Part shown: one piece after another, positions 12,504-24,700 of the stretch | Layout of the letters: every line of letters starts with the position of its first letter | Position numbering within the stretch: position 1 is the stretch's first letter | NCBI RefSeq assembly: GCF_019925205.1 | Contig: NC_083564.1 | Location: forward strand, 13,302,134-13,366,133 | From: Metopolophium dirhodum | Taxonomy: Eukaryota > Arthropoda > Insecta > Hemiptera > Aphididae | Reading direction: 5' to 3' | Length of the DNA: 64,000 bases | Program-made: the position numbers and the translations under genes | The notes under the pieces: generated by a model | Database searches by the model: none | What the model saw: only the letters and a program-made list of their open reading frames with translations | Told to the model about the DNA's origin: nothing

Positions 12504-15039
12504 ATGAATCATGCAAATAATTGGATTGATTTATGTGATGAGCAAGCCAGAGTCAATGCTGAACACCTAGTGTCATCATTTTCATCTCAGCCATCGACCC
12601 GGCAGGAAGTACTCGGTCATTACATTAAAGTATTTGCATCTCATTTTAAACGTGAATGTGATAGATACAATTGGCCAGACAATGATTCTGGTAACAGTGA
12701 TTCAGATACAGAGTCTATGATCACTGTCAAGAAAAAGCCTTTTTTTAGGTAAGTTAGAATTGTTGAAGTAGGTACTTATATGGCTATATTGGCTATATCA
12801 TACATTTTATATTCTAGAAATATTTACTTATTTGTTTTTTTTATTGTAGACGAATGTCATTTAGAGCTCTTCGTCCACTGTTTCACAAACAGCATTCTGA
12901 TGAGGTAGAACTTGATGCTGCATCTATTATGTCTCAAAGACCTATAAAATGTAAGAAAAAGCTAGCCAAAATTATTGTCGAATGTCGCAAGGAAGGTATA
13001 GTAAACTATCGGTTGGGTGAATCATTTGATGGTGGTGAACCCAGATGGGAAAAAGCAAGACTTGCTTTGGTTAAGAACACAGACGGTTACACCCTAGAAT
13101 TTTATTGTCCTCCTAAGGTATAGTATAATTTTCAAATTTTTAAACTTTAAACTAAAGTGTAACGCTATATTTATTTTTGCATTTTTATCTATAATTTTTT
13201 GAATTGTTGATAAGTAACAAACTGATAAATAATAAATGTAATACACCTAGTTAAAAAGCAAAAAATTAAATTATTAATTTACACATTTTTAAATTGTAGT
13301 CCTTGAAATCAAAACATGGGGTGTTTTGTTTTTTGATACAAGATGCTAGAGAAACCAAAGAAATTGAAATGCCAGAACGATATGCTAATACATTTGTACT
13401 GAAAGTAATTATCTAACCATTATAACTTTTAACTTATAAGTGCTAATGTGTCATATATAATATAAATAATAAAATATTTAATTTGGTATAAAACTACTTA
13501 TAAATTATTCATTCTTGTATGTATTCATATAGGATGAAAACAATGTTGAATATATAATTGACGCCTTAAGTCCAGAAGAAATGCGTCAATGGCTTGCAAC
13601 TGTAAAATATTGCATGCGTAAACGTGATGGTTTGCATGATGATATAAGGTGATAATTTGATCTGAATATATTTGTTTTCTAAAAAATTTATAAGTGGTGA
13701 TTGAAACTTATGAATTTATTTTGTGTAGTATTATTGGCAGTATTGATGGTGTGTTAGATTCATCAGTTGCACATTCTAATGACACATTATTAAGCTCACC
13801 TCAGAGTTCTACCAATAATTTAGATACTATTTTAAACAATGATGTTGGTAAGTATTAATTAGAATGTAAAGAATAATAGAAAATTATTTAATTTTACCAT
13901 ATTTTTTTTTTTGTCAAAGAAAATGATATATCCGCATCTCTTCGCCTTTATCCGTGGTTTCATGGTATGCTGGCCCGATCTGATGCTACTAATTTGGTGT
14001 CACACTTAGGCACTAATGGACATGGAATGTTTCTAGTCAGACAGTCTGAAACTCGAAAGGGTGAATATGTGCTGACATTTAATTTTAAGGGAAAACCAAA
14101 GGTATTATTAAAATTTAGATATATTATTCGGCTATCATGCCGTAAGGCGCTCTACCAGTGATATTACAAATGCAGTATGTGCCCTACTTATATAATAGTA
14201 ATTTAATTTGTTTTTTGTTAATGCCAAATATAATTTAGATTTTAAGATACATACAATTGTATATAATTTAATTTTTTTTAAATTTGCTTAGATAACTTCA
14301 GACATGTGTCAGTAATTCCATAAAAATAAACGTAGGTATAAATAATTAAATTAACATTTTCCGGTTGCTTTAGACAGCAAATAGCAGTCTTAGTTTGTCA
14401 GCAACCAATGAAATACATTTTATGGTACAGCGCACTACAAAATGATAGTCAATTTTTCCATACAATTAACTTTCAACATACATTTCACACTTACGCATGA
14501 AAAATTTAAAAAATATATGATTTATTTTATACTTAGCATTTACGAATGACACTAAACGACCAAGGACACTGTCGAGTACAACATTTATCATTCCCTAGTA
14601 TACAAGATATGCTTGAACATTTTCAAACACATTTAATACCTTTGGAGAATGGTGGGCCTGGTGATGTAACTCTCAGAGATTATATACTAAATACCCCAAT
14701 TAAATATGGAGTGTTTCCAAGTAATACCAATATTGATTTTATTGTTATTACTCGTGATCCAAATGCCCCACTAACTCTAAACATGGATCACGGACTTCGA
14801 CCTATAGCACCTCAACTATATAGAGAAGTATATATATGTCTTGATATAATATAGTATTATAAATTTATAAACATACCTAATTGTTAATAAAAACTATATT
14901 TTTATAGTTTAAGACAATGTTGGCTCCTATTAGAACCAAAACAAAAGACTTGCAGACAGACTTTACTAATCGGTCAACACCAGAACCTGGATTGGGAAAT
15001 GTTGTAAGAGCAGTTAATAACCAGTATACACTAAGATAG
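12504..15039 (+). CDS. Lnk: Lnk / SH2B-family adaptor protein (485 aa)
   Basis: Eight exons: 12504-12748, 12850-13117, 13300-13404, 13533-13648, 13729-13847, 13920-14101, 14537-14827, 14908-15039. All joins keep frame. Residues 7-58 (WIDLCDEQARVNAEHL...) match the N-terminal dimerisation segment. A PH domain covers about 120-245 with its conserved helix Trp (W226). An SH2 domain covers about 295-390, opening YPWFHG and holding the phosphotyrosine-binding Arg of FLVRQSE (R325). The C-terminus VVRAVNNQYTLR matches the conserved SH2B tail. In Drosophila, Lnk is a cytoplasmic adaptor for insulin-receptor/chico signalling; vertebrate SH2B1-3 also serve JAK and cytokine receptors. The start is the first ATG in the first coding exon. 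If exon 7 is not spliced at 14828, translation stops at 14854 and loses the tail. ATTAAA at 15077-15082 is the nearest poly(A) signal candidate. Confidence 0.93.
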
Positions 15040-16016
15040 TTATAATGAGATACCCACCTGTATAATTTTGTTCAGTATTAAACGTGTAAATAATTTATTA
15101 TTGTTATAAAATATATCTTATTATTTTGCCGAGTTTCTTCTCGTGTTTGTGTGTTTTTGTCTTTGCTTTAATATCCAGTTAGGTTTTGTTTATGTTTATA
15201 TTGTACTTCAATTTTCATGTTCAATTATTCAATCAAGTATTCTTTAATCATTTAAGTTTAATTAACAATTGGAAATGTTAAGAGATTTATTTATTCATAA
15301 CTTACTAATATAATTTATTTGACAAAATATTTGTAAATTTTAAATTGCCTCTTGTAACATATAAGTTAGCAACTTTTAGTCAAATTTGGTTCCTTACCAT
15401 CCTTTTAATGTATTTATTTATAGTAAAAAGAGTAGTAGCTTATGAAGACAAATGAATATTTTATTGTATTATTATTTTTGTTTTGAATAATTACCACCAA
15501 CATGTATTAATGAAATCATTATTTATAATTATAATAAATATATAAATGTCAAACAATTTAAAATTATTGGCATTTAATTTTTTTCATCAATGTTTACACG
15601 TTGGCTTATTTTTTTTAAAGTTTTAAAATATTTCACTCTAATTACAATTTACAGCAGCACTTTAATTGATTAAATTAGAAGTAAGTAGTTCCAATTTGTA
15701 TTATGAATTATGATTATTATTATATGTGTTGTTTGTGATATATTATGATTTCCTAATTAATTCGGGGACAATTATTGGCCATCCTGAAACACTTTATTGA
15801 TAGAAGTTTTTGAGTCTATGAAATTTGGATGAACCAACATTCAATATCATATTATAATATAATATATGTATTATGTATACCATACGGGAAGTATATAATA
15901 TTTAGTATATTAACCACTACACCTGTAAATTTTTTTTTTCACCGCGGTAATTTCACAATATTCAAGCGAGGATGTCCCTCTTGAACACAATGATTTTACC
16001 GTAACGAAAATCACGG

Positions 16017-16626
16017 GGAGATTTCACACTCGTCCACAAATTCTCCCCTTACACAAAATATTCAATTATTTTAAAATTACAGGGAGTTTGCACACTCAAA
16101 ATCGGTTTTGTCCCTTACTCAAAAATATTTACTGTGTACACACCAAATTTTATTTCCCTCCAACAAACCTTATTATAAAACTGAAATAATTATTTCAAGT
16201 ACAGAACACAAATTACGAAATAATACATTTTTTTTATTGTCAAGAGGGATGCTAATAAAATTTCAAAGTGTAATATTCCATTACATTTTATATATGATCT
16301 GAAATCGTTAGGATCAACCAAAATGTCAAATGTTAACCGGGTTTTGAATTTTTCATTATACATATTTATTTGTTCCATAACTGAATGCTTAATATCTTTA
16401 ATTTCATAACATCCCTCATGCAGTTTAATTTAACACCACATACAATCATTATTATTATTATTATTATTATGGTCAACTACTTGTATAGCAAATTTATTAT
16501 TATTTTTGTTGATATTAGGGAATGAGTTAAATGTCTGCAAAGATAACAAAGCTATTTCTAAGTTTTCGTAAAGGTTTATAGACAGAAAATAAGGGGAGAA
16601 CTCGTGGACAAAAAATGTGAAATCTC
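16017..16626. mobile_element. Foldback element with about 34-nt terminal inverted repeats
   Basis: The left arm (about 16017-16050) reads GGAGATTTCACACTCGTCCA and runs on to TTCTCCCCTT. The right arm (about 16591-16626) is its near-perfect complement, AAGGGGAGAACTCGTGGACA through TGTGAAATCTCC. The interior has CAAGAGGGATG-type words also seen outside at about 15975 in the other orientation. It is non-coding and no target duplication was identified. Confidence 0.65.
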
Positions 16627-18781
16627 CTTGTAAAATGCTATACGATAAATATTTTTGTGTGATATTACACGAAAAAAAGATTCCTATCTAGCTATATATA
16701 GATGTAGTATTAATTTTACCGGATACATTTTTATTTTTTTTAAGTCTCCCAAAGTGTTAGATGGTTCAAAAGTCAAAACTTCAAACGCATCATCTTAATC
16801 GCGTACCTACTCAGCGACCATAGAAGACACAGCGACTGTAGATATCAATATATAGATGTAGATATCAATTAGTTAGGCCAGTAGATTAGATATTAAGAAT
16901 CATACCTATGTGAAAATTAAGTAGGTAATATAATAATTAATAGACAACAAAAAAAAATAAAAATCCAATTAATAGAAATATTGATGATTACAATTTTCGT
17001 GTAGCTTAACATAGTAATAAAATTCGAAATGTGAACAATTCTATTTTATTTATATCAATATGTATGTTGCGACTTGCTTAGTGTTGCCAGATTAAAAAAA
17101 ATACCAAACCGAGACATCATATTGAATAACCTTTTTTTTGCTTATATGGAAATAAGTATAATATCCTTTTTTTTTATTTAAATATTTATTAGCTAATAAC
17201 GTTTTTTTACATTACCTAACTAGGTAGGTAATTACTAATGATATACTATTACTTATATTATGTGGTTGATCCGACGGAATTTCCATTGCGCAGTTTCAAT
17301 CGGGACATTTTAGTCCTTAGTCGGAACGTCGGGACAGAGAGATCAATAACGGTGACGGGATGGATGGCCACCCTAGACTTGCTATGTAGTAGTATCTTGG
17401 CTCAATGTGACGTTAAGGCTCTACAATCTACATATAATCATTGATAGATATGCATAATTAATTATTATGTATAATCTATAGTATCTATAGTGCCCTAGTG
17501 ACGTGGCGAGTTGCTGCTCGTGATTGTTACGTACACCTAATTGTGATCAGGTGCTGACCATAGATAGAGTATAACTAAGAACCATCAAATTGGAAAAACA
17601 ATAAAATGGTATTTGCACTACATTTTTTTCATAAAAAATGGTAATACTACACAGGAGGCATTAATAGACAAATTTAGTCGCTTCAATTTATTTCAAAACG
17701 CCATCTCTATATTACTCTATGGACCTGACGGTAGGTAACATGACCGTATTAAACATATACATAGGCCACATATGTACCTATACCGTCTTATTCATATAAC
17801 TTATTCAATTAAAAAGGTACCTATACTAAGAGTCAAAGACTAACGAGATCTAATATGCCCAGTGACTACCGTAGTGCGGACAAAATTCTAAATGATTTTT
17901 CGGTGTAAGGCAATGGCTGAACGTTACGCGAAATCAGTCAGAAAATATCTGAGAAAAAATTGGTCATGAAATAGATAGGTAAGGAACAACTATTATCTCT
18001 AATAAGTATCCATAGACAGTAGAAAAAACATACCCATGTTAAATCAAAACAATAATTATAGCTGTTAAAAATATTTATTATTTACAAATAATTCATAATA
18101 ATATAATACATTAATATGAAATATAATTAAGTATTTACCTATTTATAAATATTGTTCCTTAAATTCCGTATAGTTGTAAAATTAAAAAAAAAAATAAAGA
18201 TGTTGTATATTGTAACCTGTTTTGACGTTATATTGAAATAATTTTAGCTGCTGGTGTTTGTACAATATTGTTAAACATATTAATTTGCATTTTGCATAGA
18301 ACATTTTATACTTTTAAAAGTACAATAATTAGTACAGTTTAAGTACAATATTGTCTCATTAAACTGTATTTTATTAACTACTAAATAATAAAAATAGATT
18401 CATGTAAAGTTTAGTATTACAATATATTTGAATCTATATTACATATTTAAAATACTTATGATAGGTACACTGTAACATTCACTGAATTTGAATATGTAGG
18501 TAATATTTAATAATAGAAAACTACAATATGTACACTATATACTTTAATAATATTTTGGTGATAAATCAACCCATTATACGTACCTTACTTATTTAAATAC
18601 ATTAATTATTGTGCTGCTTATATAACATGTATGAGAATACATGTTGAGAACAATAATTATCATCACTTAAATAATATATGTATACACTGTTTACAAGTAA
18701 ATATTGTGTTTTGAAAACACTGAAACGTGTTCCATATGAAAAGTTATGTTCATTTTTAAATGTCCTTTAAATCATATAAAA
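16627..18781. other. Intergenic stretch between Lnk and the GH18-like gene
   Basis: No gene was recognised. A GC-richer patch at about 17260-17400 ends in GATGGATGGCCACCCTAGA, and TAGTGTTGCCAGATTA lies at about 17080; the two are weakly inverted (GTTGCCA / TGGCCAC) and may be the ends of a decayed element. The rest is AT-rich. The 3' untranslated region of the minus-strand gene ending at 18782 should lie at its right side, but no clear AATAAA was seen close to the stop. Confidence 0.4.
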
Positions 18782-21700
18782 TTAATTGGAGTAATTGATG
18801 AGCGTATCGTGTGAGCACGCCGGTCCTTTAGACGGCCAGTTACAAGCGCTTAGATTTTCGTCAAAAGCGAGGTGAATTGGACATTTAAATTCACTAAGTT
18901 CATACTTTTGGGTCCACTTGTCCCAATTACACGAATAGAATTTATTACATTGTTTCGGATCTCTAAATAATCCTGCACGGGTACATAACTTTTTATTTGA
19001 TGGTTTTTTTACTTCGTCCAATACTACTTTGGTCTTTGTTTCTACTTCCTTTACAATCGATGTTTTTTCATCGTCATCGTCTTCGTCGTGTTCGATTACT
19101 GTTCTGGTTGTGGTTGATACAATTGTTGGCTTCTTCTTTTTCGCACAGTCACATTGAGCACCCAATTTACTTACAATTAGAGGACTATTGTCACCGACTA
19201 CGAGAACTTTTCCGTTTTCTTCGCTCTTCAAGTTCTGTCTTATTCCAGCTGTATAGTAACGTTCGAACTCTGCATTCAGTTCTGGACTAACTTGTTCCAC
19301 AACTATTGGATGGCTCATAGGGTACGCTGGATAAGCTGCATGTAAATGATGTCCACCGTCTTTTTCATATTCTCTGGGCAATGTGTAATTATTCGTGTAG
19401 AGTGAATTTCCCATCGGAGCAGCATAATATCTAGGTAATGGTGAACGATAAGCTGAATCTAAAGATGAGTGAATATTATGATAATAATTTATTAAGTCAG
19501 AAGCCGTGCTAGAATAGCCAATCAATGGTTCTGGCCTTTGTGTGTATGTTACAGGAGGTCTTACACTAAAGACGGATTCGAGCGATGGAATGTATGGTAC
19601 TTTAGGGGATGATATTTTTATTGAAGCTTCAGGTTTACACGTAGTTGATTGAATAGGAAGTGCTGAATATGACTCATGATCAAATGTCTTAGGTTCTTCA
19701 GTTGAAGATAAGTAAACTGAAGTGGGTAGTGGGCGAGATGAATAGTCATTTGAACTGTATGGTACGGCATAAGGTTTTTGAGTAGTGCTCGAGTATATTG
19801 GTTTTGGTGTAGAATTCTCAATAGATTCAGATAATTTTGATATGTACTCGTCAATATTGAAAGAATCATTTGGTATATAATCTCCAGCTTGCTGTGATGG
19901 ATAGTTGGAGTATATTGGTTTAGGCGTACTAGTTGAATATGTAATTGGAATTGGAGTTTTTGACAGTTTGGAAATGAGTTCTTCGACAAAAACAGAATCA
20001 TCATTATTAACTGTAGACGATGGAGTGTAATAGTCAACAGTTGGTTTGAATGTAGGTGTGTATGAACTTGGGGTAACTGAAGGACTGTACACTAGAGGAG
20101 CATAAGTTGAGGAAATGGGTGAATTATAATCTACGAATTTTTCAGTAGTTACAGGGTATGATAATGAAGATCCATAACTCTCAGAGTATTCTTTCGCTTT
20201 TGGTGACGTTGAATAAGATGGGAAATTCGATGTATCTTTAAATGTATTTGATATTGGCGACGGAGAGCTATAGTAAAATACAGATGGTTTTGGAGTGGTG
20301 GATGAATATGTAGATAAAGTTTGTGCAAAGCTATTATCATAGCTATTTCCATGAACAGACGGTGTATAGTCAACCACAGAAGAAGTAGTAGATGGATATT
20401 GATGACTGGAAAGCCTTGATAGATAATCATCGAAATTAAATTGAGCCTTGAACTGTTCTTTATGTAAGCTGGTGTCATGTAATGTTGGTTTTTGTGTAGA
20501 AGAAGAAATATGGTAATCGTTAAAGTCAATACTTGGAGACGAAGATAGATAAGGTAAACCAGTAGTAGAATATTGTAATTTTGATTCTTCATTTGATGTT
20601 GAATGAGAAATTTCATGTAAATAATCTTCAAATGGTTTAGAAGTAGGCTTCAGATAAATATTTGATTCTGAGTAATTTGGTATCTCAGGCAATTTAGCGA
20701 TGGGTTTAAGAGTTGTTGAATATGTTTCAAAGTTATATGAAGGCTGATAATGTTCATTAACTTTGTGGGAATCGTATCCATTTGGTCCTCCTAAAATAGT
20801 ATAAGAATTTTTGAATTCATTATTTTCATAAGGTATTGATGGGTTTGAGTAGACATTAGATGAAGAATAACTTTCTGAGGAGAGTCTAGCATTGGGTATT
20901 TTGTTTAAAGGTCCTTGAGTTGTAGAATATGTTTCAAAATCTTTTAGCGGTGGATATTGTACATCATTTTTATGAGAGTCGTAGTTTTTATTAACTGGTA
21001 TACTTTCAAAATTATTTTGTTGGTGAAGAAGAGTTCCAGCATGATGTTGTGGTTCAATTTCAGAATCGTGTTGTTGATGATAAAGTATTCCTAAATGTCT
21101 ATAATTATTCAAATCGAAGTTTGGTATTCTACTATAATGATTTGGTGTTACATAAGCATCTGTTTTGATATTTGGGAATTGTGGTTTGACCGTAGTAGAA
21201 TAAGACTCCGAAGATCCATACAAGAATTGAGGCTTGCTAGTGGTAGAATACGATTCTGAAGATCCATACAAGAATTGAGGTTTGCTTGTGGTAGAATACG
21301 ATTCTGAAGGTCCAAACGAGAATTGAGGTTGGCGTGTTGTAGAGTACGATTCTGAAGATCCGTAAAATAATTGAGGTTTACTTGTAGTAGAATGAGATTC
21401 TGAAGGTTCATACAAGTATTGAGGTTTGTTTGTGCTGGAGTAACCTTCATTTTGACTGTAAAATAATTGTGGTTTACTTGTAGTGACATATGATTCCGTA
21501 GATCCATAAGAGAATTCAGGACTTTTTGTCGAAGCGTAAATTCCTGTTAATCCATTTAAAGACTGATGTTGATTATGGTCAACATAGGTTTCTGGTGAAC
21601 CATATGAAATTTGAGGATTACCGCTTGGTGATGCGTACGATTGAGCTGAACTGTACAAGAACTGAGGTGCGTTTGGTGTAACATAATTTTCTGTAGATCC

Positions 21701-24700
21701 ATATGATAAATAAGGTTTAGTAGTTGTAGAATATGGGAAATCGAATTTACTTGGAGCAATATAAGAATTACTGTGATCAAACGAAAATTGAGGTTGATCT
21801 TGGTTATATTTTCCGTAATAAGGTACAGCTGGCTCTTTTTCGTAGTATGTATTGAATTGGTTTGTTTGGTAAGATTGTTCTCCGTAGTTATGATATGATT
21901 TTCCGGAGGTTCCTAAAAGAAAAGAAAACATTAGATACTAGTATAGATATAGAATAGTAATAATAGTAATAATAATAGTAATAATAATACAAATAAAGAA
22001 TAAAATATTATTTTGATGTACCGCAAGATCCCACTTTCCATTGCCAGTCACATTTTAATGTTTTTTCGTCAAACACTAATCCAAATGGACATCTGAATTC
22101 GTATGCTGTAAGTGGAGTATAACCATCTTTAGCATGATCAAGACAAGCGAAAAACCACCGACAGTTTTCAGGATCAGCGTAGTAACCTTCTATCGGGGGA
22201 CAGACAAATTGATTCCTTGGAACTGGAGCTATTTCACTTGAACCTAAAAACAGTATATAAAACAAATATTTTGGTTTTCGTATATTATGTATTAAATTAT
22301 GACAAAATATAGGAAAATTATCCAACTTAAACAATATTATTGAATTTTGTAAAACTATTGACTGTTTACCTTGACAAGCTCCTGTATTTGATAAAGATCC
22401 TGGCCATACGCATACCTCAACTTTTTCATCAAATGCCAAACCATCAGGACAATCATATTCGTAGACCGTAAAATAGTTTGATTTTTGATCGAATTTTACA
22501 CAACGATAGAATCGATTACAACCACTTGGATGCCTAAAGTACCCTTGTCGTGAACATTCAAATTCGGTTTTTGTATCTTTTCGAATTGCGTGAACTTCGC
22601 CGTCCCTGGTAACCACCCTTTCGATGTAATATGGTGAATAACTAATTTCATCTAATATAAAATTCATTAGTTAAATAATTATGCAAATTATACACATCAA
22701 TAGTTTATTATAGTACTGTTAAAATAGAATCCTTGATCAGCCGGCCGTTGTAATTGTTCTTGTAAACTTAATAATTGAGCTGATCTAGATTTTCTTGCAG
22801 TTTCAGTAAACGTTTTTGTAAGCTCTTTTAAAGGTTCTACTCCAGTTTGGTTTTTGCATATCAGTTTCCAATCCAACGCTTCGACGTCAGTAATAACTGC
22901 TCCAGCTAAATCTCGTAACAATATGTATTTTCCCTACAGAAAAATGTTTTAATTTTAATTCATTAATATTTTTAATATTAAAAATAATTATACATACTTT
23001 AATTGAAACGCTAACACTATCATCAAATGACATCCATGTTTTATTCATGAATGCATATGGTGCTGTTAAATCTTCATCTCTTTCAATGGTCCAATTACCT
23101 TCTTTCATTTCTTCACACATCTAAAACATTGTCAAATATTTACGTTATGCCGAGTTGATTGTAAAAAATACAATTATTGCATTTTTCATGTTATGATTTA
23201 TTTCTGAAAAGATTTTAACTTTTAACTTTTTTTATAGTTTATTATACTAATAACACCAATTAATCAAACAACATAGTTAATTTATAAATATATGTAAACA
23301 ATCATTGTAACAGCGCTTGGGTCAAATGTAACTCGTATATATTTTAATTAATTTTTTTTTAATATAGGTATAGTGTATACACTATACACACTTATATATC
23401 TGTTTAACTATTTTATATTTTAAGAGTTATAATAAAAATACAACAAAATGAATTAAATAAAACTTAAGTAAAAGATAAACATAATATTGTGATTAAATTA
23501 GGTATTGTTTGACTTTTAAATGACTAACATAATTAATAATATTTACACCCAAAGCTCATGGAATTTTAATAAAAAATATAGTGTTACAATTACCCCGCGT
23601 AACACCAACTAAATCACCCCTAATAATTGTATTTTTAATTTACTTTTTGGCGTGTAATTGTTGTTGGTAATCCAGTTACTGGTGACCGAGGAGTGTTTTG
23701 AGTGGGATCCTTGAGCTCAAATTGACTTGCAGTAGAAGGCAATGATAAAAGTATAGACGAATGGTCAACACCAAGTCCAATTACAAGATCAATTAAGGAA
23801 TCCTGAAATGATTAAAAACTTACAAATTAATAATTATATGCATTTATCAATTTTACATATTTCTTACAGCATTCAGTAAATCGTCGGCTCCCATAAGGCG
23901 ACTGGGGTGGTAGGAATAACCTTGTTCAGAATTGTCTACAAGATTATGTGTTGCAATTATAAAGAAATTCACATACCTAAAATTTTAAATCACGTCATGG
24001 TATTTCATTTGTAGTTTGTTTAGATTATTGTAAATCTTACTTGGAAAGTTTTTTGAGATCATAAAATTTCGTCAATATGGCAACATTTGGAGGAAGCACC
24101 AATTGGATTTCTTTTGAATTTTTAAATATATTTAAAGAGTTATTTGCTGACTCTATTTTGAATTTATTTTCAATTTCTGACGATAGTACCTATGGAAATA
24201 TGATTACTATTAAACTGTTCATTGTTAATAAATTAGTGTACAGTTCAGAAGAATATAGTATAAATTAAAAACAACAAATATAATTAATAAAAAAAATAAA
24301 TAATTTAAAATCGCATTTTTAAATTCCAATTTAAAATAAGCAATAATAAACAATAATATTCATTTCGCTTCATGTTTATTTCTAATATATAAATAATATT
24401 TTACTAAATAGGTATAGGTAGAATCAAAGTATATTTTTAATGACAAATATTAACTTGACCAGTACCTATATTATTTATTTCTGCAAAAAAAAAATTACAC
24501 TATCATATCAATACGATTTTTACATACATCGCATACATGGCTACGTCATATTATGCAGTAAATTATAAAATACTGCTTTTCCATTACACCAGTCAATAAT
24601 ATGTGTGCTCACGTTTCGGTTTTGGTTTCAGATTAGATTATTTATTATTATGAATGACCGCTTCCTATCGTGACCTTGAACTTACCTACATTGCGTAAAA

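Noticed and set aside
17238..17444. 68-codon plus-strand ORF with non-AT-rich composition
   Set aside because: Short, no family motif, and flanked by possible decayed inverted ends; probably part of an old transposable element.
18997..21780. Several ORFs of 74-160 codons on both strands
   Set aside because: They are out-of-frame readings of the long repeat-rich exon of the GH18-like/CBM14 gene; their Leu/His-rich repeats mirror the coding repeat.
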